A DNA stretch of 64,000 bases from Sinorhizobium terangae (GTDB taxonomy: Bacteria; Pseudomonadota; Alphaproteobacteria; Rhizobiales; Rhizobiaceae). Shown here in pieces: positions 33,163 through 40,915 of this stretch; position 1 is the stretch's first letter; each line of letters starts with the position of its first letter. The translations under genes and the position numbers were made by a program. The DNA lies in the NCBI RefSeq assembly GCF_029714365.1, contig NZ_CP121659.1, forward strand, positions 1,860,001-1,924,000, in the 5' to 3' direction. A model generated the notes under the pieces. It did not search any database and had not been told where the DNA came from. It worked only from the letters and a program-made list of their open reading frames with translations.

Positions 33163-33516
33163 GTCAAACGCCTTCGCAGAACGCAGTGCCGTGGAATTGT
33201 AGGACGTCCATTGGAAATGTCTATCAACCGAATGCGTCTGGCGGCGGCAGGATGTTCATTGTCCGGGAGCGAGGCCATCGAGCAGGAAGTCAAGCCCTTT
33301 CCTGAAAGCGCCGTCTGAGGACCGCGAACAACGACCTTGGCAATTGACCCGATGCTCTTCGAGGTCGAAGCGGTCGTCATGCTGGATTAGAGCAATTCCG
33401 GGAAATGTGTGTAACGGCCGGAATCAGACCTACAGCTCCTGTCCGAGGCGCGACAGCGGGGGGCGTTTCGTCCCGTTGTCTCAACTGTCACATGCGCCTC
33501 CTAACTTCCGAGAATA
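33163..33516. other. 354-base intergenic stretch with a decayed repeat
   Basis: No gene seen. At 33391-33425 lies gcaattccgggaaatgtgtgtaacggccggaat, a decayed copy of the gcaattcc palindrome family. The rest presumably holds the cyclase promoter on the minus strand. Confidence 0.55.
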
Positions 33517-33819
33517 CTACTTCACGGGGCCACGCGTGATGGACGTGAGTTCCCCGATCACGTCAAACGCCTTGATGCTCAACGTCGGGTCACCTTTCAT
33601 CTCCGCAATAATTGGCCCGTCGACGAAGGCTTGCACTGCGGCGTCATCGTCGAACAGGTAGATCCCGCCGGCTTCACTTTGGGCCTCATTAATGATCCAG
33701 ACCTTCCAGCGCAGGCCAGGTATGTCCGCGATGGGTTGAGCATAGGGCAGATTTTCTTTCTCGTACTCGGCCCTCGGTCCGTTGAGCTTGTAGTTGATTT
33801 GCAGAATTTTGGCCGACAT
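33517..33819 (-). CDS. YdhR-like putative monooxygenase
   Basis: 100 aa ferredoxin-fold (ABM-like) protein. Contains AKILQINYKLNGPRAEYEKE, GLRWKVWIINEAQSEAGGIY, LFDDDAAVQAFVDGPIIAE, matching the YdhR family in size and motif order. These proteins may oxidise aromatics without cofactor, though the activity is unproven. GGGGAGG precedes the ATG at 33819. Monocistronic, with cyclase fragments on both sides. Confidence 0.88.
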   Translation of the reverse strand: MSAKILQINYKLNGPRAEYEKENLPYAQPIADIPGLRWKVWIINEAQSEAGGIYLFDDDAAVQAFVDGPIIAEMKGDPTLSIKAFDVIGELTSITRGPVK

Positions 33820-33935
33820 GTCTTTCCTCCCCTATTCTCTGTAGCAGTAGGCGTTACACGATCACAAGCGACCCTCCGCGTCCCCTTGTTTGGCGCCCCT
33901 TCAAGATACCACCTCAAGCGGCATCGTGGCGAGGG

Positions 33936-34049
33936 TACATCGGCGTTCCACTTGCGCATCTTGCGTTGGATTTCCATTGCGCAGGCCACCGCGTTCACCA
34001 CGCTTGAGAACTCGACCAGCATTCCGTCGCCGGTGAGCTTGACATCCAC
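33936..34049 (-). pseudogene. Fragment of an adenylate cyclase catalytic domain
   Basis: VKLTGDGMLVEFSSVVNAVA then CAMEIQRKMRKWNADVP matches the second metal-binding segment of the cyclase domains at 31432 and 58549. Nothing recognisable of the domain remains before or after: upstream lies a mosaic repeat, downstream unrelated sequence. A relic of a third paralogue, or of a partial duplication, next to the intact cyclase. Confidence 0.8.
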
Positions 34050-34100
34050 CCCCCGCGCTCAAATTGGCCCGAACCAGCCCCTCTCGCCGACGGCCGTATT

Positions 34101-34148
34101 GCTGCATGTTTTTGCCCCTGAAATCGGACACGATTTAGGAAAGCATGC
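34101..34148. repeat. Rhizobial mosaic palindrome
   Basis: gctgcatgtttttgcccctgaaatcggacacgatttaggaaagcatgc: inverted repeat of the catgattt...aaatcatg class with a gap. It borders the upstream side of the moc locus, just before the LacI gene. Confidence 0.75.
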
Positions 34149-34172
34149 AAAGCCCATCCGAGGGACCAGAAT

Positions 34173-35174
34173 GTGAGCAAGCCGAATTACCAGGACATCG
34201 CCCGCCGGGCCGGAGTGGGAACCGCAACGGTCGAGCGGGTCCTGAACGGGCGCGGAGGCGTTCGCCCGGAACTGGTCGAGAAGGTCGTCGTTGCCGCGCG
34301 CACTTTGAACTACCCGCGCACGCTTCCCGACGCTCATCGGGGACTGCTGCGTATCGAAGTGCTGATGGTTCGCCCCGAGACCACTTTCTACCGACGGCTC
34401 TCCAAGGCGTTCGAGAGGATTGCCGCGACCCTCGATCCTCTGGTGATCGTCCACCGGAGCTTCACCGAAGAGATGAAGCCGGACGAGATCGCAAGGCGCA
34501 TCCTTTCCACCGACCTGCCGCGTGCCGGTCTGATCCTTGCGGTTCCCAACAGCCCGCTGATCAGTGCGGCCGTGGAAGCGGTGGTTGCGCGAGGGGTGCC
34601 GGTCGTCCATGTCGTAACCCGAGCATCCGAGAGCACGGGGGAATTCGTCGGAATTGACAATTACGCCGCCGGACGGACGGCGGCTCACTTCATAGCCCGC
34701 ATGGCGCGGGCAGAGGGCCCGGTCATTGGGCTGTGTCATCCGATCTATCAGGTGCACCGCGATCGTATCCGCGGGTTCTCGGACTACTTTCATGAACACC
34801 CCGGCCCCATCGCCTTTGAATGGCTCGGCTTCAGCCGCGACGAAGAGCACTACAGCGCGGAGTCATTGTCCCTTGCGCTTGAAATGTATCCGGATCTCGT
34901 CGGGCTTTATAACGCCGGAGGCGCAAACTCCGCTCTGATCCAGGTCCTGCGCCGTCATCGCCGGGGCCGGGACGTGTTGTTCGTCGGGCACGAATTGACC
35001 GACTACACCAGCACCGCCTTGCGAGAGGGCATCATGGACGTGGTGTTGGATCAGGCTCCCGAGGCGCAGGCCCAGCGTGCGCTCGATTTGATCCTGCGTC
35101 GCATCGGCTTGACTGCGATCGAGCCGGATCGCGCTCCCATTCGCTTCGTTACCATCACCGCCGAGGCGCTTTGA
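34173..35174 (+). CDS. LacI-family transcriptional regulator of the moc locus
   Basis: 333 aa. N-terminal LacI helix-turn-helix and hinge helix: YQDIARRAGVGTATVERVLN. The rest is a periplasmic-binding-protein-like effector domain (from about 60) with GVPVVHVVTRA, GIDNYAAGRTAAHFIARMA and GLYNAGGANSALIQVL. The recognition helix reads GTATVERVLNGRGGV, a variant of the more usual VSxVLN. GTG start at 34173 with AGGGA upstream. The sensor fold is the same type as in the downstream sugar-binding protein, so an inositol-like inducer is plausible (inference). Confidence 0.9.
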   Translation: MSKPNYQDIARRAGVGTATVERVLNGRGGVRPELVEKVVVAARTLNYPRTLPDAHRGLLRIEVLMVRPETTFYRRLSKAFERIAATLDPLVIVHRSFTEEMKPDEIARRILSTDLPRAGLILAVPNSPLISAAVEAVVARGVPVVHVVTRASESTGEFVGIDNYAAGRTAAHFIARMARAEGPVIGLCHPIYQVHRDRIRGFSDYFHEHPGPIAFEWLGFSRDEEHYSAESLSLALEMYPDLVGLYNAGGANSALIQVLRRHRRGRDVLFVGHELTDYTSTALREGIMDVVLDQAPEAQAQRALDLILRRIGLTAIEPDRAPIRFVTITAEAL

Positions 35175-35341
35175 TCTAATTTGATCAAGGAAGGTTTCGG
35201 TGTTCAGAAAGCCTCCTGATATTTGTCAAGTCAGGGAGGAGAGACGGAGCGTCGAAACGGAGCGACACCGGATCAGGCGCGCGACGCGCTCTCCTTTGAT
35301 CGAGAGAATCTGTGCGGGCGCGACCGCCCAGGGAGAGCGCA

Positions 35342-36376
35342 ATGGACGACCTACAATATGGAACGCGCAACAAGCGCGGCGACTGGGCGCCGAACCGGCC
35401 GGTCGAAACCGCGCCGCTGTTCGTCTTTCCGCCCCGGTTGATGGCAATTCTGAAGTGGCTGCCGCACTACTTCCTTCCCTGGAACGTGATCTTCGCGGCA
35501 TCGGCGGTGGCCTACTGGGCATGGGTGATTCCGACGATCAACACGATGCAGACTTTCGCCATCGGCTGGATCGCCTGGCTTTACGCCGTCAATGCGATTT
35601 GCGTGTTTTTCTTCTACGGCGCTTTCGAGCTTCATCTCTATGTCCTGAAGCGGCAGGAGAACCGCTTCAAGTACAACGGAAAGTTCCCGGCCGAGCAGAA
35701 GAGCAAGGCATTCTGGTTCGAGAGCCAGAGCGTCGACAATATTCTGCGCACGTTTCTCTCGGGCGTGACCGTCTGGACCGCGGTCGAAGTCGCCATGCTG
35801 TGGGCCTATGCCAACGGCTATGCGCCCTGGCTGAGCTTCACGGAAAATCCGTGGACGCTTGCCGTTGTCGCGCTGGTGGTGCCGATCATTCACGAGTTCC
35901 ACTTCTTCTGCATCCACCGGCTCATCCACACGCCCTTCCTCTACAAGAGGGTGCATTCGGTCCACCACAATTCGGTGAACCCCTCGCCCTGGTCTTCGCT
36001 GTCGATGCATCCGGTCGAGCACCTGCTCTACTTCGGAACGGCGTTCTATCACCTGATCCTGCCCTCCAACCCTATCCTCATGCTCTATCAGCTCCACTAT
36101 GCGGGCTTCGGAGCCATTCCCGGCCATGTCGGCTTCGACAAGGTCGAGATCGGGGAGGACAAGCTCATCGATAGCCATGCCTATGCGCACTACCTGCACC
36201 ACAAATACTTCGAGGTGAACTACGGCGACGCCCTGATCCCGCTCGATAAATGGTTCGGCACCTGGCACGACGGCTCTCCGGAAGGCGAAGCGCGGATGCA
36301 GGAACGCTATCGCAAGCGCAAGGAAAAACTCGCGGCCCGCAAGGCTCGCGTCGAATTCGGGGGAACCGCCCAATGA
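35342..36376 (+). CDS. mocD: MocD-like sterol desaturase/hydroxylase-family oxygenase
   Basis: 344 aa integral membrane di-iron oxygenase. Four to five hydrophobic segments and the His clusters of the fatty-acid hydroxylase superfamily: HEFHFFCIHRLIH (about 192-204), HSVHHNS with MHPVEH (about 212-235), and HYLHHKYFE (about 282-290). In rhizopine-degrading rhizobia MocD is the oxygenase proposed to act with the ferredoxin MocE and reductase MocF in O-demethylation of 3-O-methyl-scyllo-inosamine. All three occur here. ATG at 35342 with AGGGAGAG. It overlaps mocE by 4 bases. Confidence 0.85.
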   Translation: MDDLQYGTRNKRGDWAPNRPVETAPLFVFPPRLMAILKWLPHYFLPWNVIFAASAVAYWAWVIPTINTMQTFAIGWIAWLYAVNAICVFFFYGAFELHLYVLKRQENRFKYNGKFPAEQKSKAFWFESQSVDNILRTFLSGVTVWTAVEVAMLWAYANGYAPWLSFTENPWTLAVVALVVPIIHEFHFFCIHRLIHTPFLYKRVHSVHHNSVNPSPWSSLSMHPVEHLLYFGTAFYHLILPSNPILMLYQLHYAGFGAIPGHVGFDKVEIGEDKLIDSHAYAHYLHHKYFEVNYGDALIPLDKWFGTWHDGSPEGEARMQERYRKRKEKLAARKARVEFGGTAQ

Positions 36377-36684
36377 CCTGGATCTCTGCCTGCAAGCTTG
36401 ACGACATCGAACAGGAAGGAGCCATCCGCTTCGACCATGGCGGGCGCACCTACGCGATCTACCGCGGGCCAGACGACAGTGTCTACTGCACCGCCGGCCT
36501 CTGCACACACGAGGCGATCCATCTCGCCGACGGATTGGTGATGGATTTCGAGGTGGAATGTCCCAAGCATTCCGGCGCCTTCGATTATCGCACCGGCGAA
36601 GCGCTCAGGCTTCCCGCCTGCGAGAACCTGAAAACCTATCCGGCCGAGGTGGTGGACGGAGAAGTTCGCGTGGCCCTGGACTAG
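36373..36684 (+). CDS. mocE: MocE-like Rieske [2Fe-2S] ferredoxin
   Basis: 103 aa. The Rieske ligands are complete: CTHEAIHL (Cys, His) and CPKHSGAFDY (Cys, His) in residues about 43-67. Single-domain Rieske ferredoxin of the type that feeds electrons to oxygenases. The ATG overlaps the mocD stop (ATGA), so the two are translationally coupled, and the mocF-like reductase lies 1.2 kb downstream. Together they form a plausible electron chain from NAD(P)H through MocF and MocE to MocD. Confidence 0.9.
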   Translation: MTWISACKLDDIEQEGAIRFDHGGRTYAIYRGPDDSVYCTAGLCTHEAIHLADGLVMDFEVECPKHSGAFDYRTGEALRLPACENLKTYPAEVVDGEVRVALD

Positions 36685-36747
36685 AACGACCCGCTTTCAG
36701 GCGGAAATCGATAGAAGCGAATAAAACTCCATAAAATCAAACAGTTA

Positions 36748-36788
36748 GAGAGTTCTGCGTGTGTTCGTTCGAACGCACGGTGCTCTAA
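36748..36788. repeat. Mosaic-repeat palindrome inside the moc locus
   Basis: agagagttctgcgtgtgttcgttcgaacgcacggtgctct: inverted repeat around gtgttcgttcgaacgcac, matching the second half of the element at 57500-57545. It lies between mocE and the binding-protein gene and may alter the relative mRNA levels of the two parts. Confidence 0.7.
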
Positions 36789-36862
36789 GGCTGCGCGACA
36801 TTGGGCCCGATGGGCCTCCGGGATGCAACTGGGTGGTCCGGCACCCCCGAAGGGAGGATGAA

Positions 36863-37807
36863 ATGAAATCGACTGTTGCGGCGGCCGTTCTGGCTGCCTT
36901 GATGGCTGGTACCGCATCGGCCGAGACGATCGGCGTTTCGATGCAGAGTTTCGACAACAACTTCCAGACATTGCTGCGCCAGGGGCTCGACGCAAGGGCG
37001 TCCCAGGTGGGCGGGGTCACTCTCCAGATCGAGGATGCGCAGACCGACATCTCCAAGCAGATCAACCAGGTGAACAACTTCATCGCTGCGGGCGTGGATG
37101 GGATCATCATAACCCTGACGGACACCTCCGCCGCTCCCGGCATCAGCGAGGCGGCTCGGAAAGCTGGAATTCCCCTCGTCTACGTCAATCTCGAGCCGGA
37201 AAACATCGATAAGCTGCCGGAAAAGCAGGCTTATGTCGGTTCGAAGGAAATCGACTCCGGAAGGCTCGGTGCGGAGGCGGCCTGCGAACTGCTGAAAGAA
37301 ATGGGAAAGGCAGACGAGGCGCAGGTCTACATCTTAATGGGAGATCTGGCCCACCAGGCCTCGCGTGACCGTACGTCGTCGGTCAAGGAAACGCTGGCGG
37401 CAGGTGATTGCAAGGGCGTGACCATCGCCGACGAGCAGTCCGCCGCTTGGACGCGCACCAACGCGATGGATCTGACCACGAACTGGGTCACAGCCGGACA
37501 GCCGATCGATGTGATCTTTGCCAACAATGACGAGATGGCGATCGGCGCGATCCAGGCGCTCAAGGCCGCGGGCATGTCGATGGATGATGTGATCGTCGTC
37601 GGCATCGATGCGACGCAGGATGGCCTTGCCGCCATGGCCGCCGGTGATCTCGATGTGACGGTGTTCCAGAACGCCAGGGGACAGTCGGCGAGCGCCGTGG
37701 ATGCGGCCGTGGCGCTCGCTCGCGGCAAGAGCGTCGACAAGGAGGTCTGGGTGCCCTTCGAACTGGTCACGCCCAAGAACATGGCCGAATACGCCAAACA
37801 GAACTGA
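36863..37807 (+). CDS. mocB: MocB-like rhizopine/sugar-binding periplasmic protein
   Basis: 314 aa. Signal peptide to about residue 20 (ending ASA). Type I sugar-binding fold of the ribose/inositol group: ETIGVSMQSFDNNFQTLLRQ, VNNFIAAGVDGIIITLTD, PLVYVNLEPENID, then VDATQDxLAAM-type GIDATQDGLAAMAAGDLDVT and VFQNARGQSASAVDA. Resembles the rhizopine-binding protein MocB. AGGGAGG before the ATG at 36863. No ABC permease or ATPase gene is adjacent, so it must share a membrane complex encoded elsewhere or serve in sensing. Confidence 0.85.
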   Translation: MKSTVAAAVLAALMAGTASAETIGVSMQSFDNNFQTLLRQGLDARASQVGGVTLQIEDAQTDISKQINQVNNFIAAGVDGIIITLTDTSAAPGISEAARKAGIPLVYVNLEPENIDKLPEKQAYVGSKEIDSGRLGAEAACELLKEMGKADEAQVYILMGDLAHQASRDRTSSVKETLAAGDCKGVTIADEQSAAWTRTNAMDLTTNWVTAGQPIDVIFANNDEMAIGAIQALKAAGMSMDDVIVVGIDATQDGLAAMAAGDLDVTVFQNARGQSASAVDAAVALARGKSVDKEVWVPFELVTPKNMAEYAKQN

Positions 37808-37815
37808 TCCTCCCC

Positions 37816-37844
37816 GACCGGCGCCCCTGCTGGTTGCGCCGGTC
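37816..37844 (+). terminator. Strong hairpin between mocB and mocF
   Basis: gaccggcgc and gcgccggtc, perfect 9-base arms around an 11-base loop, starting 8 bases after the mocB stop and followed by ttctc. Hairpins in this position after binding-protein genes often stabilise the upstream message; partial termination is the alternative. mocF starts 20 bases later. Confidence 0.65.
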
Positions 37845-37864
37845 TTCTCACGATTGGAGAGCAC

Positions 37865-39070
37865 ATGGACGGTATCGTCATCATCGGTGCCGGGGAATGC
37901 GGCACCCGAGCAGCATTCGCCCTGCGAGAAGCGGGCTATTCCGGATCGGTCACGCTGGTCGGAGCCGAGCCTCACCTGCCCTATGAGCGCCCGCCGCTGT
38001 CGAAACCGGGAGACGGTGCGGTGCAGATGAAGCCGATCTGCGCAGCCGAAGCGCTGGCGGCGGCCGGCATCGACTATTTGCCCGGAGTGTCGGCCTCGAA
38101 ACTCGATGCCGACGCCGGAACCGTGACCTTAGGCGACGGGCGGGCGCTGAGGTATGAAAAGCTGCTTCTCGCCATAGGCGCGCGTCCGAGACGCCTGACA
38201 TGCCCGGGAGCGGACCACGCGCTCGATTTCCGCACCTATGCAGATGCGAAGATGGTTTTCTCCCATGCAGAAGCCGGCAGGCGCGTTGCGATCATTGGCG
38301 GCGGTTTGATCGGAATGGAGCTCGCGGCAGTCCTGCGTGGAAAAGGCATCGCCGTCAGCATTGTCGAAGCGGCACCGAAGCCGCTCGGACGTGCAGTTCC
38401 CGAGCGTTTTGCCGCAAAGCTGCATGCGAGGCATATGGACGAAGGCGTGCATTTCCACTTCGGACAGGGCGTTGCCGAAATCACGGATAACGCTGTTGTG
38501 CTCGCCGATGGCAGCGATGTGCCCGCCGACGTCGTCGTCGCGGCGATCGGCGTACTGCCCGATATCGCGCTGGCCGAGGCGGCAGGACTGGCAACCGGCA
38601 ACGGTGTCTTGGCGGACAGCTTTCTTCGTACCAGCGCCCCCGACATATTCGCTGCCGGCGATTGCGCGGCGGTGGCGCAACTAGGTGGCGGGCATGTTCG
38701 CTATGAAAGCTGGCGGAACGCAAGGACGCAGGCCGAAACCGCAGCGCGAAACATGGCCGGTGCAGCCGAGACCTTTGCCGCTATCCCGTGGTTCTGGTCC
38801 GACCAGTACGATCTTGGCTTGCAGGTAGCGGGGCTGCCGCAGCCAGCGCATCAGCGCGTCGTGCGCTCAGCCGCGGCCGGCGAACTCGAGTTCTATCTGG
38901 ACGATGGACGCCTCGTGGCTGCGGCGGGCCTCGGCTTCGGCAACAGCCTGGCCAAGGAGATCAAACTGGCTGAGATGTTGATTGCCGCAGGCGTCAGCCC
39001 CGACCCCGTGGCATTGGCCGACCCTGGCTTGAACCTCAAGACGCTTCTGAAAAGCCCGCGGGCGGCCTGA
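37865..39070 (+). CDS. mocF: MocF-like FAD/NAD-dependent ferredoxin reductase
   Basis: 401 aa. FAD-binding N-terminus IVIIGAGECGTRAAFAL, NAD-binding motif RVAIIGGGLIGMELAAVL near residue 140, and the second FAD motif DIFAAGDCAAVAQLG near 260. C-terminal reductase domain with PWFWSDQYDLGLQVAGLP, typical of ferredoxin reductases of Rieske oxygenase systems. Would move electrons from NAD(P)H to MocE. Fourth structural gene of the rightward moc group. Ends just before a convergent terminator-like hairpin. Confidence 0.9.
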   Translation: MDGIVIIGAGECGTRAAFALREAGYSGSVTLVGAEPHLPYERPPLSKPGDGAVQMKPICAAEALAAAGIDYLPGVSASKLDADAGTVTLGDGRALRYEKLLLAIGARPRRLTCPGADHALDFRTYADAKMVFSHAEAGRRVAIIGGGLIGMELAAVLRGKGIAVSIVEAAPKPLGRAVPERFAAKLHARHMDEGVHFHFGQGVAEITDNAVVLADGSDVPADVVVAAIGVLPDIALAEAAGLATGNGVLADSFLRTSAPDIFAAGDCAAVAQLGGGHVRYESWRNARTQAETAARNMAGAAETFAAIPWFWSDQYDLGLQVAGLPQPAHQRVVRSAAAGELEFYLDDGRLVAAAGLGFGNSLAKEIKLAEMLIAAGVSPDPVALADPGLNLKTLLKSPRAA

Positions 39071-39094
39071 TGCCCCTGAAGTTTCGAAACACTT

Positions 39095-39124
39095 GAGCTT
39101 GTCTTTCGTCTCAAGGGCAAGCTC
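39095..39124. terminator. Hairpin between convergent mocF and DUF2182 genes
   Basis: gagcttg and caagctc arms, with a nested cttgag/ctcaag pair, so alternative stems are possible. It lies between two convergent stops and overlaps the last bases of the leftward gene. No clear U-run. Confidence 0.45.
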
Positions 39125-39953
39125 ACACCAACTCCAGGAAGCGAAGCGGCGTCTCCCCCACCAGCACGGCCGCGCCCCATACGATTAGTGCTACGCCGAT
39201 AAGCTTGCCGAGCCGAGAGCCCATCGGAAGGACCTTTTCCAGCACAACGAATGTCATGAGACCCACCATCCAGAAGAGATTCATGACGCCGCCGAAGAAC
39301 AGGAGCCCCATCAGGAACCAGCAGCAGGCGACGCAATAAGCACCTTGCTCGATTCCCATGCGGAACGCTCCGGTCGTTCCCCCGCGCCAATGGGTGAGGA
39401 TGAAATGCAGCGGAGAGCGACACTGGCGCAGGCAAGCTCGCTTGAGCGGGGTCAGTTGGTAAATACCCGCTGCCAGCAACAGCGTGCCGTCGAGCGTCGC
39501 GCTTGCACTATCCAGCATCGGCGACAATAGCGCCGAACGCTCCAGGCCCCACTGCAAACCGACTGCCACAACGCTGAAGCCCGCCCAGGCAATCAGGTAG
39601 GCTGAGGCAAAGAGCGAGGTTGGGACAAAGGGATTGCCCTTTTCCTTTTGCCGGCGGCTCATCGCCCCGAACAGAAGCACCGCGGGTGCCGTCGAGGGGA
39701 GCATCATGGCGGCCATCATCACCCACCACATGATGAACATCAGCGCGGCGTGGCTCATGTCCCAGACGGCGGGCGTCATCATCGGCATGCCTGCTCTGCC
39801 CGGGGTGACGCAGATCGTCCCGAGGGCTGACACACCCATGCCCGCCCCGGCCAGAACATATGTCCACGCGATCACAACGACGGTGGAAAGTGCAGTGAGG
39901 ACAACAATCCTGTCGCGCTTGAACGCGCTCTCGACGGCGGCATCGATCGACAT
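39123..39953 (-). CDS. DUF2182 membrane protein
   Basis: 276 aa, about seven hydrophobic segments. Conserved parts: MFIMWWVMMAAMMLPSTAPA (Met-rich helix), LLLAAGIYQLTPLKRACLRQ, CRSPLHFILTHWR and GIEQGAYCVACCWFLM, all typical of DUF2182, a predicted metal-binding integral membrane family. The Met- and Cys-rich helices suggest handling of a soft metal such as copper (inference). Second gene of a two-gene operon, 24 bases after DUF1326. Confidence 0.88.
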   Translation of the reverse strand: MSIDAAVESAFKRDRIVVLTALSTVVVIAWTYVLAGAGMGVSALGTICVTPGRAGMPMMTPAVWDMSHAALMFIMWWVMMAAMMLPSTAPAVLLFGAMSRRQKEKGNPFVPTSLFASAYLIAWAGFSVVAVGLQWGLERSALLSPMLDSASATLDGTLLLAAGIYQLTPLKRACLRQCRSPLHFILTHWRGGTTGAFRMGIEQGAYCVACCWFLMGLLFFGGVMNLFWMVGLMTFVVLEKVLPMGSRLGKLIGVALIVWGAAVLVGETPLRFLELV

Positions 39954-39977
39954 CTCTTTATGCCCTTTGGCTCGATA

Positions 39978-40643
39978 CTATCCGAGCCATGCCGTGAGCC
40001 TTGATCTTTCCCGGACCAGGCCATCCTGATTGAAGTGGTGAACGCAAAAATCGGCCCATGAATCTTCGAACGCCATTTCCATATCACCGGTGACCGTGGT
40101 CGTGCCGAGCCCGAGTTCCGCGTAGGTGAACTCGAAGCTGCCGCTCGGCCGTGCCAGCGCGATGTGGAACGGCTCGCCCGTGAACTCGTTGATTTTCGGG
40201 CTGGCGCTGCTCGTCAAGACGCCCGGGATCCTGACCTTCGCGGTTCGGGCATCGAAGTCCGCCTTGAGATCGATCGGCAGGAACAACGTTTCGCAAAAAT
40301 CGGAACAGGTGCTGGCGAAGACTGCGAAGAGATTGCTCAAGGGCGGGCAGGCCCCGCCCGAGATAATCGTTTCAAGCGCGATCCGTTGGGCCTTGTCCGC
40401 ACGCTCGTCGATGATGATCTGACGCCGGCCGTTTCCGTCCTTGATTTCACCGGGCCACTTGTAGAGCGCCGCCCAGGTCAGGCCCGCTAGCGGCGTGTCG
40501 TTGAAGTGGCCTTCAACGATGTTGCCGGTGTAGGCGGACTGGCAATAGCCATGTGTACTTGGCAAATTGAACTGGCAGCCGCAATTCATGGCGCAATTGC
40601 AGTTATCGTAGGTTTCGCTCTTGAATACCCATTGGTCTCCCAT
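39978..40643 (-). CDS. DUF1326 protein
   Basis: 221 aa soluble protein. The N-terminus has the family's Cys cluster YDNCNCAMNCGCQFNLPS, plus ACPPLSNLFAVFASTCSDFC in the middle. DUF1326 genes are regularly paired with DUF2182 genes, as here, which argues that the two proteins work together, possibly as soluble and membrane parts of one metal-related complex. Start ATG at 40643, with GGAG-like sequence upstream. Function unknown. Confidence 0.88.
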   Translation of the reverse strand: MGDQWVFKSETYDNCNCAMNCGCQFNLPSTHGYCQSAYTGNIVEGHFNDTPLAGLTWAALYKWPGEIKDGNGRRQIIIDERADKAQRIALETIISGGACPPLSNLFAVFASTCSDFCETLFLPIDLKADFDARTAKVRIPGVLTSSASPKINEFTGEPFHIALARPSGSFEFTYAELGLGTTTVTGDMEMAFEDSWADFCVHHFNQDGLVRERSRLTAWLG

Positions 40644-40799
40644 TCCCGGATCCTCCCATCCTTGCGCCGACGTTGGCGCAACGATTACGGAGATCGCACA
40701 AGAGAGGTCGCGCGCTCTAGTTCAGGAACTGAAGCGCCCCGGTTTAGAATCTGAACTAGCCAGGACAGCCCACCTGCCGTAGCGTATGGTGAACCGACT

Positions 40800-40843
40800 G
40801 CATGTTTCTCTGGATCGTAGTCGATCTAAGGATAAAAACATGC
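40800..40843. repeat. Rhizobial mosaic palindrome
   Basis: gcatgtttctctggatcgtagtcgatctaaggataaaaacatgc: imperfect inverted repeat of the catgattt class, 70 bases upstream of the regulator gene at 40916. Confidence 0.85.
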
Positions 40844-40915
40844 ATTAAAACAAAGACCTAGACTGCGTCGCATGGCTCCAGTCGAATGCGGCGCGCTTTG
40901 GGGAGGAGGTTCACC

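Noticed and set aside
31432..34049. Cyclase plus YdhR plus fragment as a nucleotide-signalling defence system
   Set aside because: The cyclase has TolB/TPR sensor parts typical of rhizobial regulatory cyclases, and no effector gene is coupled to it.
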